Source: CBDBKE01 sp965218055
GTDB lineage: Bacteria > Acidobacteriota > Terriglobia > JAJPHL01 > JAPKYU01
Reading direction: 5' to 3'
NCBI GenBank assembly: GCA_965218055.1
Contig: CBDCKA010000002.1
Coordinates: 2,480,001-2,544,000 of the forward strand
Length of the DNA: 64,000 nucleotides
Shown: positions 8,394-18,239 of the stretch, in pieces
Numbering within the stretch: the stretch's first letter is position 1
Layout of the letters: each line of letters starts with the position of its first letter
The notes under the pieces: generated by a model
What the model was told of the DNA's origin: nothing
The model's input: only the letters and a program-made list of their open reading frames with translations
Databases searched by the model: none
Program-made: the position numbers and the translations under genes

Positions 8394-11300
8394 TCAGCGG
8401 AACTGCTTTCGCCACTTGAAGTCGACGCCGAACAGTCCGTTGCGGTCACGGACGGCGTTCAATGACCAGCGCCGGTTGATGGTCCACTCCACCTGAATCA
8501 CCTGCTGCTGGGTGGAAGTCAGGTTGGTGATGTAGGTGAACCTGACGTCGGGTGTTACCTGCTGCTCCACCGTGAGCCGAGCCCCCGGATTGGTTTGTGG
8601 GCCCCCGACATGCGGGGCAATCTTTACGCGACCCGCCCCGAACAGGCGTTCGATGCGGCTGCCGACTGCCGCGGTGAGCGCCTGCTCCAGGAGGGCACTT
8701 GTGCCGACCGTCGAGAATGACTGCGCGGGCTGGGTGGCGGTCGCGCCTTCCCGCGCCCGGCCGGTGATCAGCAGCGCCTGAACGTCACTGCCGGGCAGCG
8801 GCGGCTCAGAGCGATAGGTGGCGTTGAGTCTGTCGAGTGGTCCGTTCAACGTGATGAAGATATCAAACTGCTGGGCGCGAGTCTGCAGGTGCAAGTTCAC
8901 CTCGGGCTTGACGCGGAACGGGTCCACGAAGCTGATATCACTCCGACCGACTATATAGCGGATCCCTGCAAACAAGATCTCTCCCTGCAGAAGCTCGATC
9001 CGGCCCAGCACGGCCGGCCGGGCCGCGGTGCCGCGCAGCCGCAGGTTGGCCTGGATCTCCAGATCGTGTGTATTGGCAAGTTCCAGGCGCAAGCCGGGAG
9101 AGGAGGTCACTTTCACATCCAGGTGCAGGGTGTGCAGCACGCGCGTCGCAACTGGTGTGGACCCGGACTCCTGGACAAAGCCCAGGATGCTGGCCACGTC
9201 AGAACGTGGACTGAGGTTCGCGCGGGTCACCACCACATTGCCGGTGAGCACACTGTGTTCCGCCGTCCCGTCCAGGCTCAGGCTGGCATTGAGCAGCGAG
9301 CTGGTGCCCGGGGGATAGCGCAGGCGAACCCTTTCAGCCTCGCCTTGCAGGCGCAACACCGGCGGACTGTTGGCGTATTCCATAAAACCGCTCAGGAGCA
9401 CCTTACCGCCGCCAGCCTCGGCTGTGAGCTTCTCGATGCGGACCCGGCGCGTGTCGAACAGCAGCGAGCCTTCCATCTTGCTCAAGCCGGTGGGAAACCC
9501 CTTGAAAGCCACGCCACCATTGTGGATTTGGACGCGCCCCGTCAGCAGCGGGCGCTGGAGCGTCCCGGTGGCCGTTGCGTCCAGCTTTACTGTACCGGAG
9601 CCGATTAGCTCCGGGTTGAGGGTAGGCAGAAGAGCCATGTTCATTTCACCCTCGGTGTGGAGCTCAAGGGCGCGCTCTGCCGGAGGCCCCATCACACGCA
9701 GCCAGCCGGCCACCGAGACGTTGGTCTGGGCGCCCGCCAGGCGGGCCGGCTCAATCTGGATCCTCCCGTCCCGCAAGGAAGCACGCAGTGGCCCTTCGTT
9801 GCGTAGTTCGACTTGCTCAATCGCAATCCGGAGCTCCCGGATTTCGGCAGCCACCAGCAACGACTCCGGTTTCTTCAGCGGCCCGGAGATGCTAATCGAG
9901 CCGGTACTGGCACTGTGCGCCGTCAGGCGGCCACGGATGAGCCAGTTGAATAGCGGGTCCAGGTCCACGCCGGTCAACTCCAAGCGCCCCTGAGCCGGGA
10001 ATTCACCGGTCGGCTGAACCGACAGGCTTCCCGCGATGTTGCCGCGGACGAGCTGAGATTTCAGGCGCGCTTCGAGCCGGCCGTCGCGCGTCTGAATTGC
10101 CGCGGTCAGCTTGCCTATTCGTTCCCCATTCACTTCCAGATCTGAGAGTTCGACCGTCGCCTCGAGCCCCGGCTGCTCCAGCACGCCCGCCCCGGAAGCG
10201 CGGAACCCTACCCGGCCGCCCAAGGCAAAGCGAGGGGAGCGAAGCCGGCTGATTTCGCTCAGGGCCAGGCCCGCACCGTCAAGCTGGAACTGGTAGCCGC
10301 CGTCGACCGGGCGATGCTCAGCCTCGCCAGTAATCTTTCCCGAACCCTTCGTGAGTGCAATATTGGTGATCCGCAGTTCACCCTGGGCGAAATTCAATTC
10401 GCCCCGCAGCAGATCAAACGACTCGCCTGCAAGCGTGCCGCTGTTGATCCGGACCCGCCCGCCGCCCTGCGCCTCGCCAGCAGTTCCTTCGGCTTGGAGT
10501 GAGGCAGTCACCCGCCCCGTCATCGGATAGGCAGTGCCCGTCAGCCCAGCCAAATCGGCCAGCTCCGCGTTTTCAGCCACCGCCTCAAGGTGCAGGTGGC
10601 TGGCATCGGTGAACTCACCTCGCTCGAGCCGGGCAGTAAAGTTCAGGCCCACGACGGAGCTACCCCGCCGCAACTGCGCGTCGGTCAAGCGAAGTAACTT
10701 GGGTGAGTAGACCAGGTTGGTGGCGAACCCTGTCCAGTGCGTCCTCTCGTAGCGGAAGTCGGTCGTCTCCAGACGCCCCTCGAGACGCGGCGCGATCGCA
10801 GAACCGCGAAGCGTCCCCCGGAGTTGCGCTTGTCCTTGCCGTTCGAGCGCAATTGGGGCCTCCGCTGGCGGTGCCTCCGCTGACCGCCAGGCAGCAACCA
10901 GTGGTGCCCATTCCTGAAAGTCGGAGGTGAAAAGATTCAATTGAAGGTTGTGTTCTGAGTTGGGACCGGTTGCCCACACGCCCTCGCCAGAGATGCGCGA
11001 GGCGGGAGTTTCGAGGGAAACGTTGCGCAATGCCAACTGGCCGGCGCCCGAAGCATACCCGAGCTCTCCCTGGCCGGAGACAGGCAGCAGGCTCGGCGGT
11101 GTGACGCTCGGCGGCCGTACCGAGAGGTCCGATTCCACTTGCAGGTCCGGCGCTGCGGCGCTGGCGCCCAACAGAAACTGAGCCTTGACTTCGCCGTCCA
11201 CCGCGCCGGCCCACCGCAGTTTGGTCAGCGGCAGTTGGCGAGTGGCGAGCGCGTGGGTCAGCCTGGAAACGCTTAAGCCGCGAGCTTTGCCGGCCAGGCT

Positions 11301-12449
11301 CAGTTTCGGTTCTCCTCCCAACTGATCAGCGCGGAAATTGCCCACGACTTCTCCCCCGAGTAGAAGCAGCCGGAGGTCGGGAATCTCGATGAAATCCCGC
11401 GTGGCGCGAACCTTGCCGGTGCCAGAGATTCGCGACAGCCGGAATGCGGGCAACGCCAGGCTCAGCCGCTCCAGGCGCAGATCTGTGGAAGAGTCCAGTG
11501 CCTTTCCGGCAGCGTCGTAACTCAGCCGGCCCTTCAAATGCAACCGGCCGCTGCGAAGTTCGCTGATTTGGCTGACGGCGGCGATCTCGCCGACATCCAA
11601 GCCGGCTTCGTAGTCCAGCAGGATTCTCGGTTGTTCGGAGGCGAAGATCTGGCCGCTGAGCGACAAACTGGAGCGAGGCGTCTCCCAATGCAGCCGTGTG
11701 ATTTGAAGGCCGGTGCGGCCCAGGCGCAATTCCGCGGCCACCTTCGAGGGAGGCCCCGCCAGCGTGCGCGGCCCGTCCTTCCTGCTGAGGCCGGCGGATC
11801 CCGCTGGTGCGGTGGCAAAGGCGATGCGCCCCTGGTACTGCTCGGTCTCCGTGTCATAGGCGAAGTCTGCAAGCAGGTTCTCGGCGGCAAACTCCATTGG
11901 CAGCCGCTGGTCGTTCCAGATTAGCTCACCGTCGGTCACTTCCAGGCGCTTGACAGCCAGATCCAGGACCTTGTCCGCCAGTGGCTTAGCTGCGGTCGCA
12001 CGTTCAGGCGCTGGAATGTTGAGGCGCCCGTCGCTATCGGCTTGCAGCTGAATGCGTGGACGGGTGAGCTGGACCAGGCGCCAATCAATTTTCCGCCGGA
12101 GCAGGGAAGCGATCTTCAGGCAGATGAAAATGGAATCAGCGGCAAACAGGGGGCGCTTGGGGTCCATCTCCCGGCCCCGAATGACCAGGTGCTGGAGTTT
12201 CACTTGGAGGGCAGGGAGGTAGGTGCGAAAAACAGTGGTCTCCGGCGGCGAAGGAAGCCAAGGCAGCTCGGAGAAGTTCACCCGGCAGCTGGCCAGCTCG
12301 ACGCGGCCGCCGGTCGCGCGTTCGATCTGGCTGACGATGCGGGCCTGCACGTACCGGTGGAAATGCGCGCTGCGCAGGTACAGCACTCCCCCTAGCGTGG
12401 CCAGCCCGAGCAGGCCAGCGCCGATGCCGATTTTTACCCGTCGAGACAT
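8394..12449 (-). CDS. tamB: Translocation and assembly module protein TamB (AsmA-like)
   Basis: A 1351-residue inner-membrane-anchored protein of the TamB/DUF490 family, thought to bridge the periplasm and move phospholipids to the outer membrane or help insert outer-membrane proteins. A single N-terminal membrane anchor (residues about 5-25) is followed by a very long repetitive beta-rich region. The conserved C-terminal TamB domain contains D-V-Q-A-L-L-I-T-G-R-A, then S-R-I-E-R-L-F-G and ends V-D-F-K-W-R-K-Q-F-R. Length is normal for the family. It lies 6 bases after the SurA-like gene and directly downstream of a BamA-type protein, which supports an outer-membrane biogenesis role. No separate TamA is seen, so the BamA-like neighbour may be its partner. 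Confidence 0.9.
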   Translation of the reverse strand: MSRRVKIGIGAGLLGLATLGGVLYLRSAHFHRYVQARIVSQIERATGGRVELASCRVNFSELPWLPSPPETTVFRTYLPALQVKLQHLVIRGREMDPKRPLFAADSIFICLKIASLLRRKIDWRLVQLTRPRIQLQADSDGRLNIPAPERATAAKPLADKVLDLAVKRLEVTDGELIWNDQRLPMEFAAENLLADFAYDTETEQYQGRIAFATAPAGSAGLSRKDGPRTLAGPPSKVAAELRLGRTGLQITRLHWETPRSSLSLSGQIFASEQPRILLDYEAGLDVGEIAAVSQISELRSGRLHLKGRLSYDAAGKALDSSTDLRLERLSLALPAFRLSRISGTGKVRATRDFIEIPDLRLLLLGGEVVGNFRADQLGGEPKLSLAGKARGLSVSRLTHALATRQLPLTKLRWAGAVDGEVKAQFLLGASAAAPDLQVESDLSVRPPSVTPPSLLPVSGQGELGYASGAGQLALRNVSLETPASRISGEGVWATGPNSEHNLQLNLFTSDFQEWAPLVAAWRSAEAPPAEAPIALERQGQAQLRGTLRGSAIAPRLEGRLETTDFRYERTHWTGFATNLVYSPKLLRLTDAQLRRGSSVVGLNFTARLERGEFTDASHLHLEAVAENAELADLAGLTGTAYPMTGRVTASLQAEGTAGEAQGGGRVRINSGTLAGESFDLLRGELNFAQGELRITNIALTKGSGKITGEAEHRPVDGGYQFQLDGAGLALSEISRLRSPRFALGGRVGFRASGAGVLEQPGLEATVELSDLEVNGERIGKLTAAIQTRDGRLEARLKSQLVRGNIAGSLSVQPTGEFPAQGRLELTGVDLDPLFNWLIRGRLTAHSASTGSISISGPLKKPESLLVAAEIRELRIAIEQVELRNEGPLRASLRDGRIQIEPARLAGAQTNVSVAGWLRVMGPPAERALELHTEGEMNMALLPTLNPELIGSGTVKLDATATGTLQRPLLTGRVQIHNGGVAFKGFPTGLSKMEGSLLFDTRRVRIEKLTAEAGGGKVLLSGFMEYANSPPVLRLQGEAERVRLRYPPGTSSLLNASLSLDGTAEHSVLTGNVVVTRANLSPRSDVASILGFVQESGSTPVATRVLHTLHLDVKVTSSPGLRLELANTHDLEIQANLRLRGTAARPAVLGRIELLQGEILFAGIRYIVGRSDISFVDPFRVKPEVNLHLQTRAQQFDIFITLNGPLDRLNATYRSEPPLPGSDVQALLITGRAREGATATQPAQSFSTVGTSALLEQALTAAVGSRIERLFGAGRVKIAPHVGGPQTNPGARLTVEQQVTPDVRFTYITNLTSTQQQVIQVEWTINRRWSLNAVRDRNGLFGVDFKWRKQFR

Positions 12450-12455
12450 GAAGAC

Positions 12456-13100
12456 TTATCGAAACTGAATGGGCATCTGCTCCCGCAGATCCTTGATCCA
12501 GCCGGAGTAGCGCTCGTTGATGCGCTGCTCGACCAGAATCTGTTTGATGCGTTGGCTCACCTCAGCCAGGCTGGGCAGTTCCCGAACTTGCCGCGCGCGC
12601 AAATCCGGCAGCAGCGTTTCGCGGTAATAACGTTCGATTGCCGCCTCATCCACCTGCACTCCCGGGCGAAAGCGGAAGTCGATGAAGCGAACAGTTCGGG
12701 TCGCGAGCGCGACACGCCGGCGGACCTGTGTTTCTTCCAGCTCATATTCTTCGAGGGCGCGCTGGAATGTCCCGTTGCTGAGGAAATCCCTGCGAATTTC
12801 CGCCATCTGTTGTTCCATCTCGGCTGCCGGAACCTCCGGGAAGCGGCTGGTTTCCATCTCCTGCTCAAGGAGCGCCTGGTCCACCAGGCGCTCAGCAATC
12901 TTGCGGATGTGCTCCTCGTCCAACGGCTCCACCGGCAGCTGCTCCAGCAGGCTCTCGATTCGGTAGTCTTCCCAGACATCGCTGAGGGTGATGATCCGTT
13001 GTCCCAGGGTGGCCACGATCCGGTCCACGATGACTGGAAGCGCTCGGGTTGGCAGCAGCATGAGGAGCAGGAGGGCTATGGGTCCAGCGCCGCGTTTCAT
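12456..13100 (-). CDS. SurA N-terminal-domain periplasmic chaperone lacking a PPIase domain
   Basis: A 214-residue secreted protein with a short signal peptide (L-L-L-L-M-L-L-P-T-R-A-L-P) followed by V-D-R-I-V-A-T-L-G-Q-R-I-I-T-L-S-D-V, the standard opening of SurA/PpiC-family chaperone domains, then an all-helical region. The final helix (S-L-A-E-V-S-Q-R-I-K-Q-I-L-V-E-Q-R) is the returning C-terminal segment of the same domain. No parvulin domain lies between them, so it is probably a holdase and not an isomerase. Its ATG overlaps the bamA stop by one base (TGATG), implying translational coupling. Cargo is presumably nascent outer-membrane proteins (inference). Confidence 0.8.
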   Translation of the reverse strand: MKRGAGPIALLLLMLLPTRALPVIVDRIVATLGQRIITLSDVWEDYRIESLLEQLPVEPLDEEHIRKIAERLVDQALLEQEMETSRFPEVPAAEMEQQMAEIRRDFLSNGTFQRALEEYELEETQVRRRVALATRTVRFIDFRFRPGVQVDEAAIERYYRETLLPDLRARQVRELPSLAEVSQRIKQILVEQRINERYSGWIKDLREQMPIQFR

Positions 13101-16015
13101 CAGAAAGTTTGCCCAATCGAGAAAAAGAACTGGAAATTGTTGAGGCGACCCGTGCCGGCCGATCCCACGAAGGCCGGCGGGTTCATGCTCCAGGCCAGGT
13201 CCAGGCGCAACGGCCCGATGGGGGTCTTGTAGCGCACCCCGGCGCCCACCGCGTGCACCATGTAGTTGAAGTCAGTGAGATTGCGTTGCTTGACGCGAAA
13301 GCTGATGTCGTCCAGCCTGGCGAAGAGATTCCCCATATCATGGAAAAGGACGCCGCCGACCTTCTTGCCCGACACGGGAAAGCGCAGCTCCAGGCTGTTC
13401 AGTAACAGGACGCGGCCTCCTACCGGAAAGCCGGTCTCGCGGTCGCGGGGCCCCGCCTGGTTGACGCCGAAGCCTCGATGCGAATTGCCGCCACCGCTGA
13501 AAAATCTTTCCGGCAATGGAATATCCGGCCCGCCTTGTTCGTTCAATACCTTCCCCGGCTTCCCAAACGGCTCGGCCACGCCCAACTGTGTGTTGCGGGC
13601 CAGCACCAGATTTTGTCCCACCCTATGGTAGGTGCTGAACTGGCCCACGAAGCGGGAGAAGTTTGCCTCGCTGCCCAGCCGCGCCGAGGAGAAGCCAACG
13701 TCGGTGGTCAAGAGCATACCGTGGTAGGGGTCGGCCGGATCGTCGCGGCGGTCACGCACGAAGCTGGCGCCCAACATGCCCACCCTCACCGGTCGGGCGA
13801 ACAGCGGGATATCCTCGACGGAAACCTTTAGCGTATCGCGCTCGGCTTTCACCCGGCGGTAGCTATAGCGATAGAGCAGTGTGTCGCTGCGGCCCCGCTT
13901 CTGTTGCAGGGCGACGGAACCTTCCAGCCGCTGTGAAGCAAACGTCAGCACGTCGAAGCTGCGCTCCGCGAACCCGCTAAGCAGCAACGTCAGGCGCGGC
14001 TCGTTCCAGAACCGCGGGGCCGTGTAACTGGCCAACACGCGCTCCTGGAGCCGGCTCAGCCGCGACTTGAAAGAGAGCGTATGGTTGCGGCCGCGAAAAT
14101 TCAGCCGGGTGACCTCAAACGAGACCAGCGGGCTGATGCCGGCTTCCCCTTCCGGATCGGTCGCCTCCTCTGTCGCGCCGCGGAAGCGGGCGACATCGAC
14201 ACCGCCACCCACCGATACCGTGTAGCGCCCCCCCTCTTCGATCTGCACCATGGCGTTCTTGAACTTCTCTTTGCCCTCCCGGTTCTGCACTGCAATTTCG
14301 ACCTTTTCGAAGATGCCCAAGTCATAGAGCCGGCGCTGGGTCTCCAGGATATCTAACTGGCTGAGAGGCTCGCCCTGTTCTAACAAAACCTGCTGGTCCA
14401 CAATGTGGCGGCGCGTCGTATCGAGTCCGCTGATCAACACCTGGTCGATGTACTGCCGCGCTCCCTCAGAAATCTTGTAAATCAGGTCAACCTGTTCCTG
14501 CCCGCCATTGACCGGCTTGACTTCCCAGCCGAAGGTAGCCTCGGGGAAGCCACGGTTGAAATACTGGCTCAGCAAGGTCGCGCGGTCCAGCAGGACGTTG
14601 AAATCGCTAAACGGCTGCCCGTCGTCGCAGGCTACACGCGTCCGCAGCTCCTGGGCGGGGATTCCCTGGGTGCCTTCGATGGTTAGCTTCCGCACCAGCA
14701 TCTGCGGACCTTCCTCCACGCGAACGCGGACAGCGATGTGCCCTAGCTTGTCCCGATAGTTGTCCAGCACCTCGGAGGTGACCTCCACGTTGCGGAACCC
14801 GTTGGCCACATACAGGTTCTGGATCGCGCCCATGTCCCTTCTCAGCAAATCGCTGCTGAAACGGCCGTCGCTTATCAGACCCTTCTCCGCCACCAACATG
14901 CGTTCCCGGAGCGTGGCCGTGTCGAAGTAATGGTTGCCGCTGATCTCCACCAACTCCACCTGATGGTCGGGGCCAGGGTTAACGCGATACTCCACCACCA
15001 CCTTTCCATCGTTAGGTTCTTTGGCGCTGGGTTCTTCGCGGATGTGAGCCTCCACCTCCACGTCGAAGTGGCCGCGGCGCTGGTAGAAGTCTTGTAAGTT
15101 GTTCTTTCCTTCACGCACAAGGTCGGCGTCTACACTACCCTCAGTGTAAATGGGGAGCAGCTCGCGGCGCTTGCTGCCGGAGAGTTTGGCCCCGACGACA
15201 TTGACCTCGACCTGGGGGCCGCGGTTGACTTCCAGGATCAGCAGCAGCCCGTTTTCCTCGGGAAGGTAGCGCCGCTCGGCGACGCCGATGTCGGCTTCCA
15301 AGTACGTTTTCTTCCTGTAATAATTTCGCAGACGCCGGACCGCCTTTTGGAGTCGCTGGGGAGTCACTTGTTGACCCGGCTTGAGCTTGGCAGCCCGCAG
15401 AACTGTTTCCCGAGGGAAGCCAGGAGCGCCCGTGACCTGCACTTGGGTAATATGAGCGCGCTCGCCCGCTTGGATGTCAAAATGGATATTCACCTGCTGG
15501 ATTTCCGGATGCAGTTCGACCCGAGGCTCGATGCGTGCCTGGTAAAAGCCATGCTCCTCGAGCAACCGGCGCAGACCCTCGACGGCCCGCTCGCGCTTTC
15601 CCTCCGTCCAAAGCTCGCCGAACTGCAACCCCGTGCCGTTGACCAGTTGCCCCCGGTTCGGAGACCCCCGCACGCCTGCTACGAAGACACCGCCCACAAA
15701 GTGGTTTTCCCTGGTGACAAAGGTCAGCGTGAGGCCATCCGCCTGGCGTTGGGCGTCCACCTGAATATCGAGAAAACGCCCGGTAGCGTAAAGCTGCCGG
15801 ATGCTCTGCCGGACCTTACCCGCGCTGTACGCATCGTTGGGCTGGATCGCCAGCAAATCCTGCAGGTGCTGCTGGTTTATGGCTGCTTGGGTCTCGATGC
15901 GAATTTCGCGAACGGGCAGCCCTTCCAGTTCGTCCGAGAAAAGCGGCCCGGCTAGCAAGAGGCCGGCTAGCAAGAAGGAGGTGAGGAGCAAGCTGAATAT
16001 CGGACGGAGCACCAT
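13100..16015 (-). CDS. bamA: Outer membrane protein assembly factor BamA (POTRA + Omp85 barrel)
   Basis: A 971-residue Omp85 protein. A signal peptide starts at 16015 (M-V-L-R-P-I-F-S-L-L-L-T-S-F-L-L). POTRA repeats fill roughly residues 30-530, and the last 400 residues form the 16-strand Bac_surface_Ag barrel, including G-G-N-S-H-R-G-F-G and ending in Phe (I-G-Q-T-F), the usual beta-signal. It is longer than E. coli BamA because more POTRA-like segments are present. The frame stays open for 162 codons upstream, but that stretch is antisense to the ThiF-like gene and has no signal peptide, so 16015 is chosen. It heads an operon with the SurA-like, tamB and pcm genes. It could instead serve as TamA for the adjacent TamB. 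Confidence 0.9.
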   Translation of the reverse strand: MVLRPIFSLLLTSFLLAGLLLAGPLFSDELEGLPVREIRIETQAAINQQHLQDLLAIQPNDAYSAGKVRQSIRQLYATGRFLDIQVDAQRQADGLTLTFVTRENHFVGGVFVAGVRGSPNRGQLVNGTGLQFGELWTEGKRERAVEGLRRLLEEHGFYQARIEPRVELHPEIQQVNIHFDIQAGERAHITQVQVTGAPGFPRETVLRAAKLKPGQQVTPQRLQKAVRRLRNYYRKKTYLEADIGVAERRYLPEENGLLLILEVNRGPQVEVNVVGAKLSGSKRRELLPIYTEGSVDADLVREGKNNLQDFYQRRGHFDVEVEAHIREEPSAKEPNDGKVVVEYRVNPGPDHQVELVEISGNHYFDTATLRERMLVAEKGLISDGRFSSDLLRRDMGAIQNLYVANGFRNVEVTSEVLDNYRDKLGHIAVRVRVEEGPQMLVRKLTIEGTQGIPAQELRTRVACDDGQPFSDFNVLLDRATLLSQYFNRGFPEATFGWEVKPVNGGQEQVDLIYKISEGARQYIDQVLISGLDTTRRHIVDQQVLLEQGEPLSQLDILETQRRLYDLGIFEKVEIAVQNREGKEKFKNAMVQIEEGGRYTVSVGGGVDVARFRGATEEATDPEGEAGISPLVSFEVTRLNFRGRNHTLSFKSRLSRLQERVLASYTAPRFWNEPRLTLLLSGFAERSFDVLTFASQRLEGSVALQQKRGRSDTLLYRYSYRRVKAERDTLKVSVEDIPLFARPVRVGMLGASFVRDRRDDPADPYHGMLLTTDVGFSSARLGSEANFSRFVGQFSTYHRVGQNLVLARNTQLGVAEPFGKPGKVLNEQGGPDIPLPERFFSGGGNSHRGFGVNQAGPRDRETGFPVGGRVLLLNSLELRFPVSGKKVGGVLFHDMGNLFARLDDISFRVKQRNLTDFNYMVHAVGAGVRYKTPIGPLRLDLAWSMNPPAFVGSAGTGRLNNFQFFFSIGQTF

Positions 16016-16100
16016 TCTCGGTTGGACGGGGAAAACTCGCACCCCGCTGCAGCCAGCTGCGTTGCCAATGCCGGGACGGCCCCGCATGCTCTTCAAGAAG

Positions 16101-16106
16101 TATAAT
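16101..16106 (+). promoter_or_regulatory. -10 box before the ThiF/MoeB-like gene, probable leaderless promoter
   Basis: A perfect TATAAT ends 6 bases before a GTG at 16113. A transcript starting 6-7 bases downstream would begin at that GTG. This decides the start: the ATG at 16086 lies upstream of the -10 box and would not be transcribed from it. Confidence 0.55.
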
Positions 16107-16112
16107 GGTCCC

Positions 16113-17135
16113 GTGCCAGATGCCGTGGAAGAAAAATACTCGCGCCAGGTGTTGTTTCGAGGCTTGGGGCGGGAAGGACAGCGGCGCCTGCGCGCGTCGC
16201 GCGCGCTGGTCATCGGCTGCGGCGCGCTAGGCAGCTTCAGCGCCAACGCCCTGGTCCGCGCCGGCGTGGGCCGCCTGACCGTGGTGGATCGCGATTTCGT
16301 GGAGCCCAGCAATTTGCAGCGCCAAATGTTATTCGACGAGGCCGATGCCATCGAATCGCTGCCCAAGGCGACCGCTGCCCAACGGCATCTGCGCCGGATC
16401 AATTCCGACGTCGAAGTGGAAAGTCGCGTGGCCGATGTCACGCCCGCGAACGTCGAGGAACTGATATCGGGAGCAGGCGTCGTCCTGGACGGCACTGACA
16501 ATTTTGAGACCCGCTACTTAATGAATGACGCCTGTGTCAAGCTGGGGGTTCCCTGGATCTATGCGGCCGCAGTCGGCAGCTCCGGCGCGACGATGCCGGT
16601 AGTGCCGGGGCGCACCGCCTGCCTGGCCTGTTTGTTCCCGGAGCCTCCGGTAGACGCTGGTGAAACCTGCGAGACGGCTGGCATCCTCAGCAGTGCAGCG
16701 GCTGCGGTGGCATCACTTCAGGTAGCCGACGCCCTGAAGGTACTGAGCGGGGCGCTGGAGCGGGTGGAAGCGCGCTTGTTCAGCGTGGACGTGTGGGAAA
16801 ACCGGGTGCACACGCTCCGGGTGGGCGGGCCGGTCGCCGGCTGCCGGGTGTGTGTGGGCCGCCAGTTCCGGCACCTGGCCGGCGAGCGCCGTGCCCACAT
16901 TACCTTGTGTGGCCGCAATTCGGTGCAGATTCACGAGCGCGAGCGCCCTCTGAATTTTGACCTGTTGAGCGCCCGTCTCGAGCCGTTAGGCCAGGTGCGT
17001 TATAACGAGTTTGTACTGAAGTTCGTTGTCGCGTCTTACGAGATGACGCTGTTTCCCGACGGGCGTGCGATTATCAAGGGGACCACCGACCCCGGTGTGG
17101 CGCGGAGTCTCTATGCGCGCTACATCGGCAACTAG
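16113..17135 (+). CDS. ThiF/MoeB/HesA-family E1-like adenylyltransferase
   Basis: A 340-residue protein of the ubiquitin-activating E1-like superfamily, which adenylates the C-terminus of a sulfur-carrier protein (ThiS or MoaD type). It starts with E-E-K-Y-S-R-Q-V-L-F, the normal opening of MoeB/ThiF. The nucleotide loop is I-G-C-G-A-L-G-S, followed by V-D-R-D-F-V-E-P-S-N-L-Q-R-Q and D-G-T-D-N-F-E-T-R. Zinc-binding Cys pairs are C-L-A-C and C-R-V-C. The last 80 residues form an extra small domain after the second Cys pair. No thiS or moaD gene is adjacent, so the pathway (thiamine or molybdopterin) is unresolved. It diverges from bamA. Confidence 0.85.
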   Translation: MPDAVEEKYSRQVLFRGLGREGQRRLRASRALVIGCGALGSFSANALVRAGVGRLTVVDRDFVEPSNLQRQMLFDEADAIESLPKATAAQRHLRRINSDVEVESRVADVTPANVEELISGAGVVLDGTDNFETRYLMNDACVKLGVPWIYAAAVGSSGATMPVVPGRTACLACLFPEPPVDAGETCETAGILSSAAAAVASLQVADALKVLSGALERVEARLFSVDVWENRVHTLRVGGPVAGCRVCVGRQFRHLAGERRAHITLCGRNSVQIHERERPLNFDLLSARLEPLGQVRYNEFVLKFVVASYEMTLFPDGRAIIKGTTDPGVARSLYARYIGN

Positions 17136-17233
17136 TGCCTTGTGAGTTAGGATGAGTGCATGAGACCATTCCATCTGCCCATTCCAAGGTGGGCGGATTG
17201 GCGGTATCACTCGGTCGGAGCGTTGTGGATGAA

Positions 17234-18121
17234 ATGAAGCGGAGACCCAAACCGAGTCCGGAAGCCGAGCGCAACCTCAGCGAGCAACTCGCGGGAGTGC
17301 TCTACGTCGTGGGCACCCCCATCGGCAACCTGGGGGACATCACCCTGCGGGCTCTGAAAACGCTGAAGGAAGTGGATCTGGTGGCGTGCGAAGACACCCG
17401 CCGGACGCGGCAGTTGCTCCAACACTACCACCTGAGCACGCCCACGACCAGCTACCACGAGCACAATGAGCTGACCAGGGCCGCTGAACTGATCCTCGAG
17501 CTGGAACAGGGGGCCCGGATTGCCCTGGTCAGCGACGCTGGCATGCCCGGCCTCTCCGACCCCGGCTACCGGCTCATTGCACTGTGTATTCGCCACCATC
17601 TCCCGGTGGTTCCCATTCCCGGGGCCTCCGCCGCGGTAGCTGCCCTGGTGGTCTCCGGCTTGCCCACCGATGCCTTTCGCTTCGCCGGCTTCCTGCCGGC
17701 CAAAAGCACCCAGCGGCGTAAAATGCTCCAGGAGTGCAGCGAGGAGAACAAAACGCTCATCTTCTACGAAGCCCCGCATCGCATTGTGGAGACGCTACAG
17801 GACGTTCATCGGGAGCTGGGAAACCGAAAGGTTGTGGTGGCCCGCGAGTTAACCAAAGTGCACGAGGAATTTCTCCGGGGGCACTGCCTGGAAGTGCTGG
17901 AGCAGCTCCGACGGCGAGCTCAAGCGCGGGGCGAAATCACTTTACTGATCCGGGGCGCCGAGAAGCAGCCCCAGCCCGTCGCCCGCGGGCTGTTGCGTCG
18001 GCGCATCGAGCAAATCATGCGGGAGCAAAAACTGGATCGGATGGCCGCGCTCAAAAAGGTGGCTCGGGAACGCGGCATCTCCAAACGCCAGGCGTATGGG
18101 GAGTACGAGCGAGGAGAATAA
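17234..18121 (+). CDS. rsmI: 16S rRNA (cytidine(1402)-2'-O)-methyltransferase
   Basis: A 295-residue SAM-dependent rRNA methyltransferase of the tetrapyrrole-methylase fold. Diagnostic motifs are L-Y-V-V-G-T-P-I-G-N-L-G-D-I-T-L-R-A, then C-E-D-T-R-R-T, then L-V-S-D-A-G-M-P-G-L-S-D-P-G and V-P-I-P-G-A-S-A. The ATG at 17234 is taken because the family starts about 20 residues before L-Y-V-V-G-T-P; the open frame extends 26 codons further up without similarity. It is 98 bases after the ThiF-like gene on the same strand. It normally acts together with RsmH on C1402 of the decoding centre. Confidence 0.93.
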   Translation: MKRRPKPSPEAERNLSEQLAGVLYVVGTPIGNLGDITLRALKTLKEVDLVACEDTRRTRQLLQHYHLSTPTTSYHEHNELTRAAELILELEQGARIALVSDAGMPGLSDPGYRLIALCIRHHLPVVPIPGASAAVAALVVSGLPTDAFRFAGFLPAKSTQRRKMLQECSEENKTLIFYEAPHRIVETLQDVHRELGNRKVVVARELTKVHEEFLRGHCLEVLEQLRRRAQARGEITLLIRGAEKQPQPVARGLLRRRIEQIMREQKLDRMAALKKVARERGISKRQAYGEYERGE

Positions 18122-18239
18122 GCTCGCCCGTTCCTGTCCTGCGAGAATCAGCGCCCGCCGGTTTGCGGCCGCGCTTTTCGCTTTTACAAGTCCTCAATCC
18201 AAGGTTTTTCAGAGACTGGGGCTTTTTGGAAACTGGCGA

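Noticed and set aside
15801..16112. Upstream extension of the ThiF-like gene
   Set aside because: It overlaps the start of bamA and lies before the TATAAT box; the family N-terminus begins after 16113.
16016..16501. 162-codon upstream extension of bamA
   Set aside because: It lies antisense to the ThiF-like gene; the signal peptide begins at 16015.
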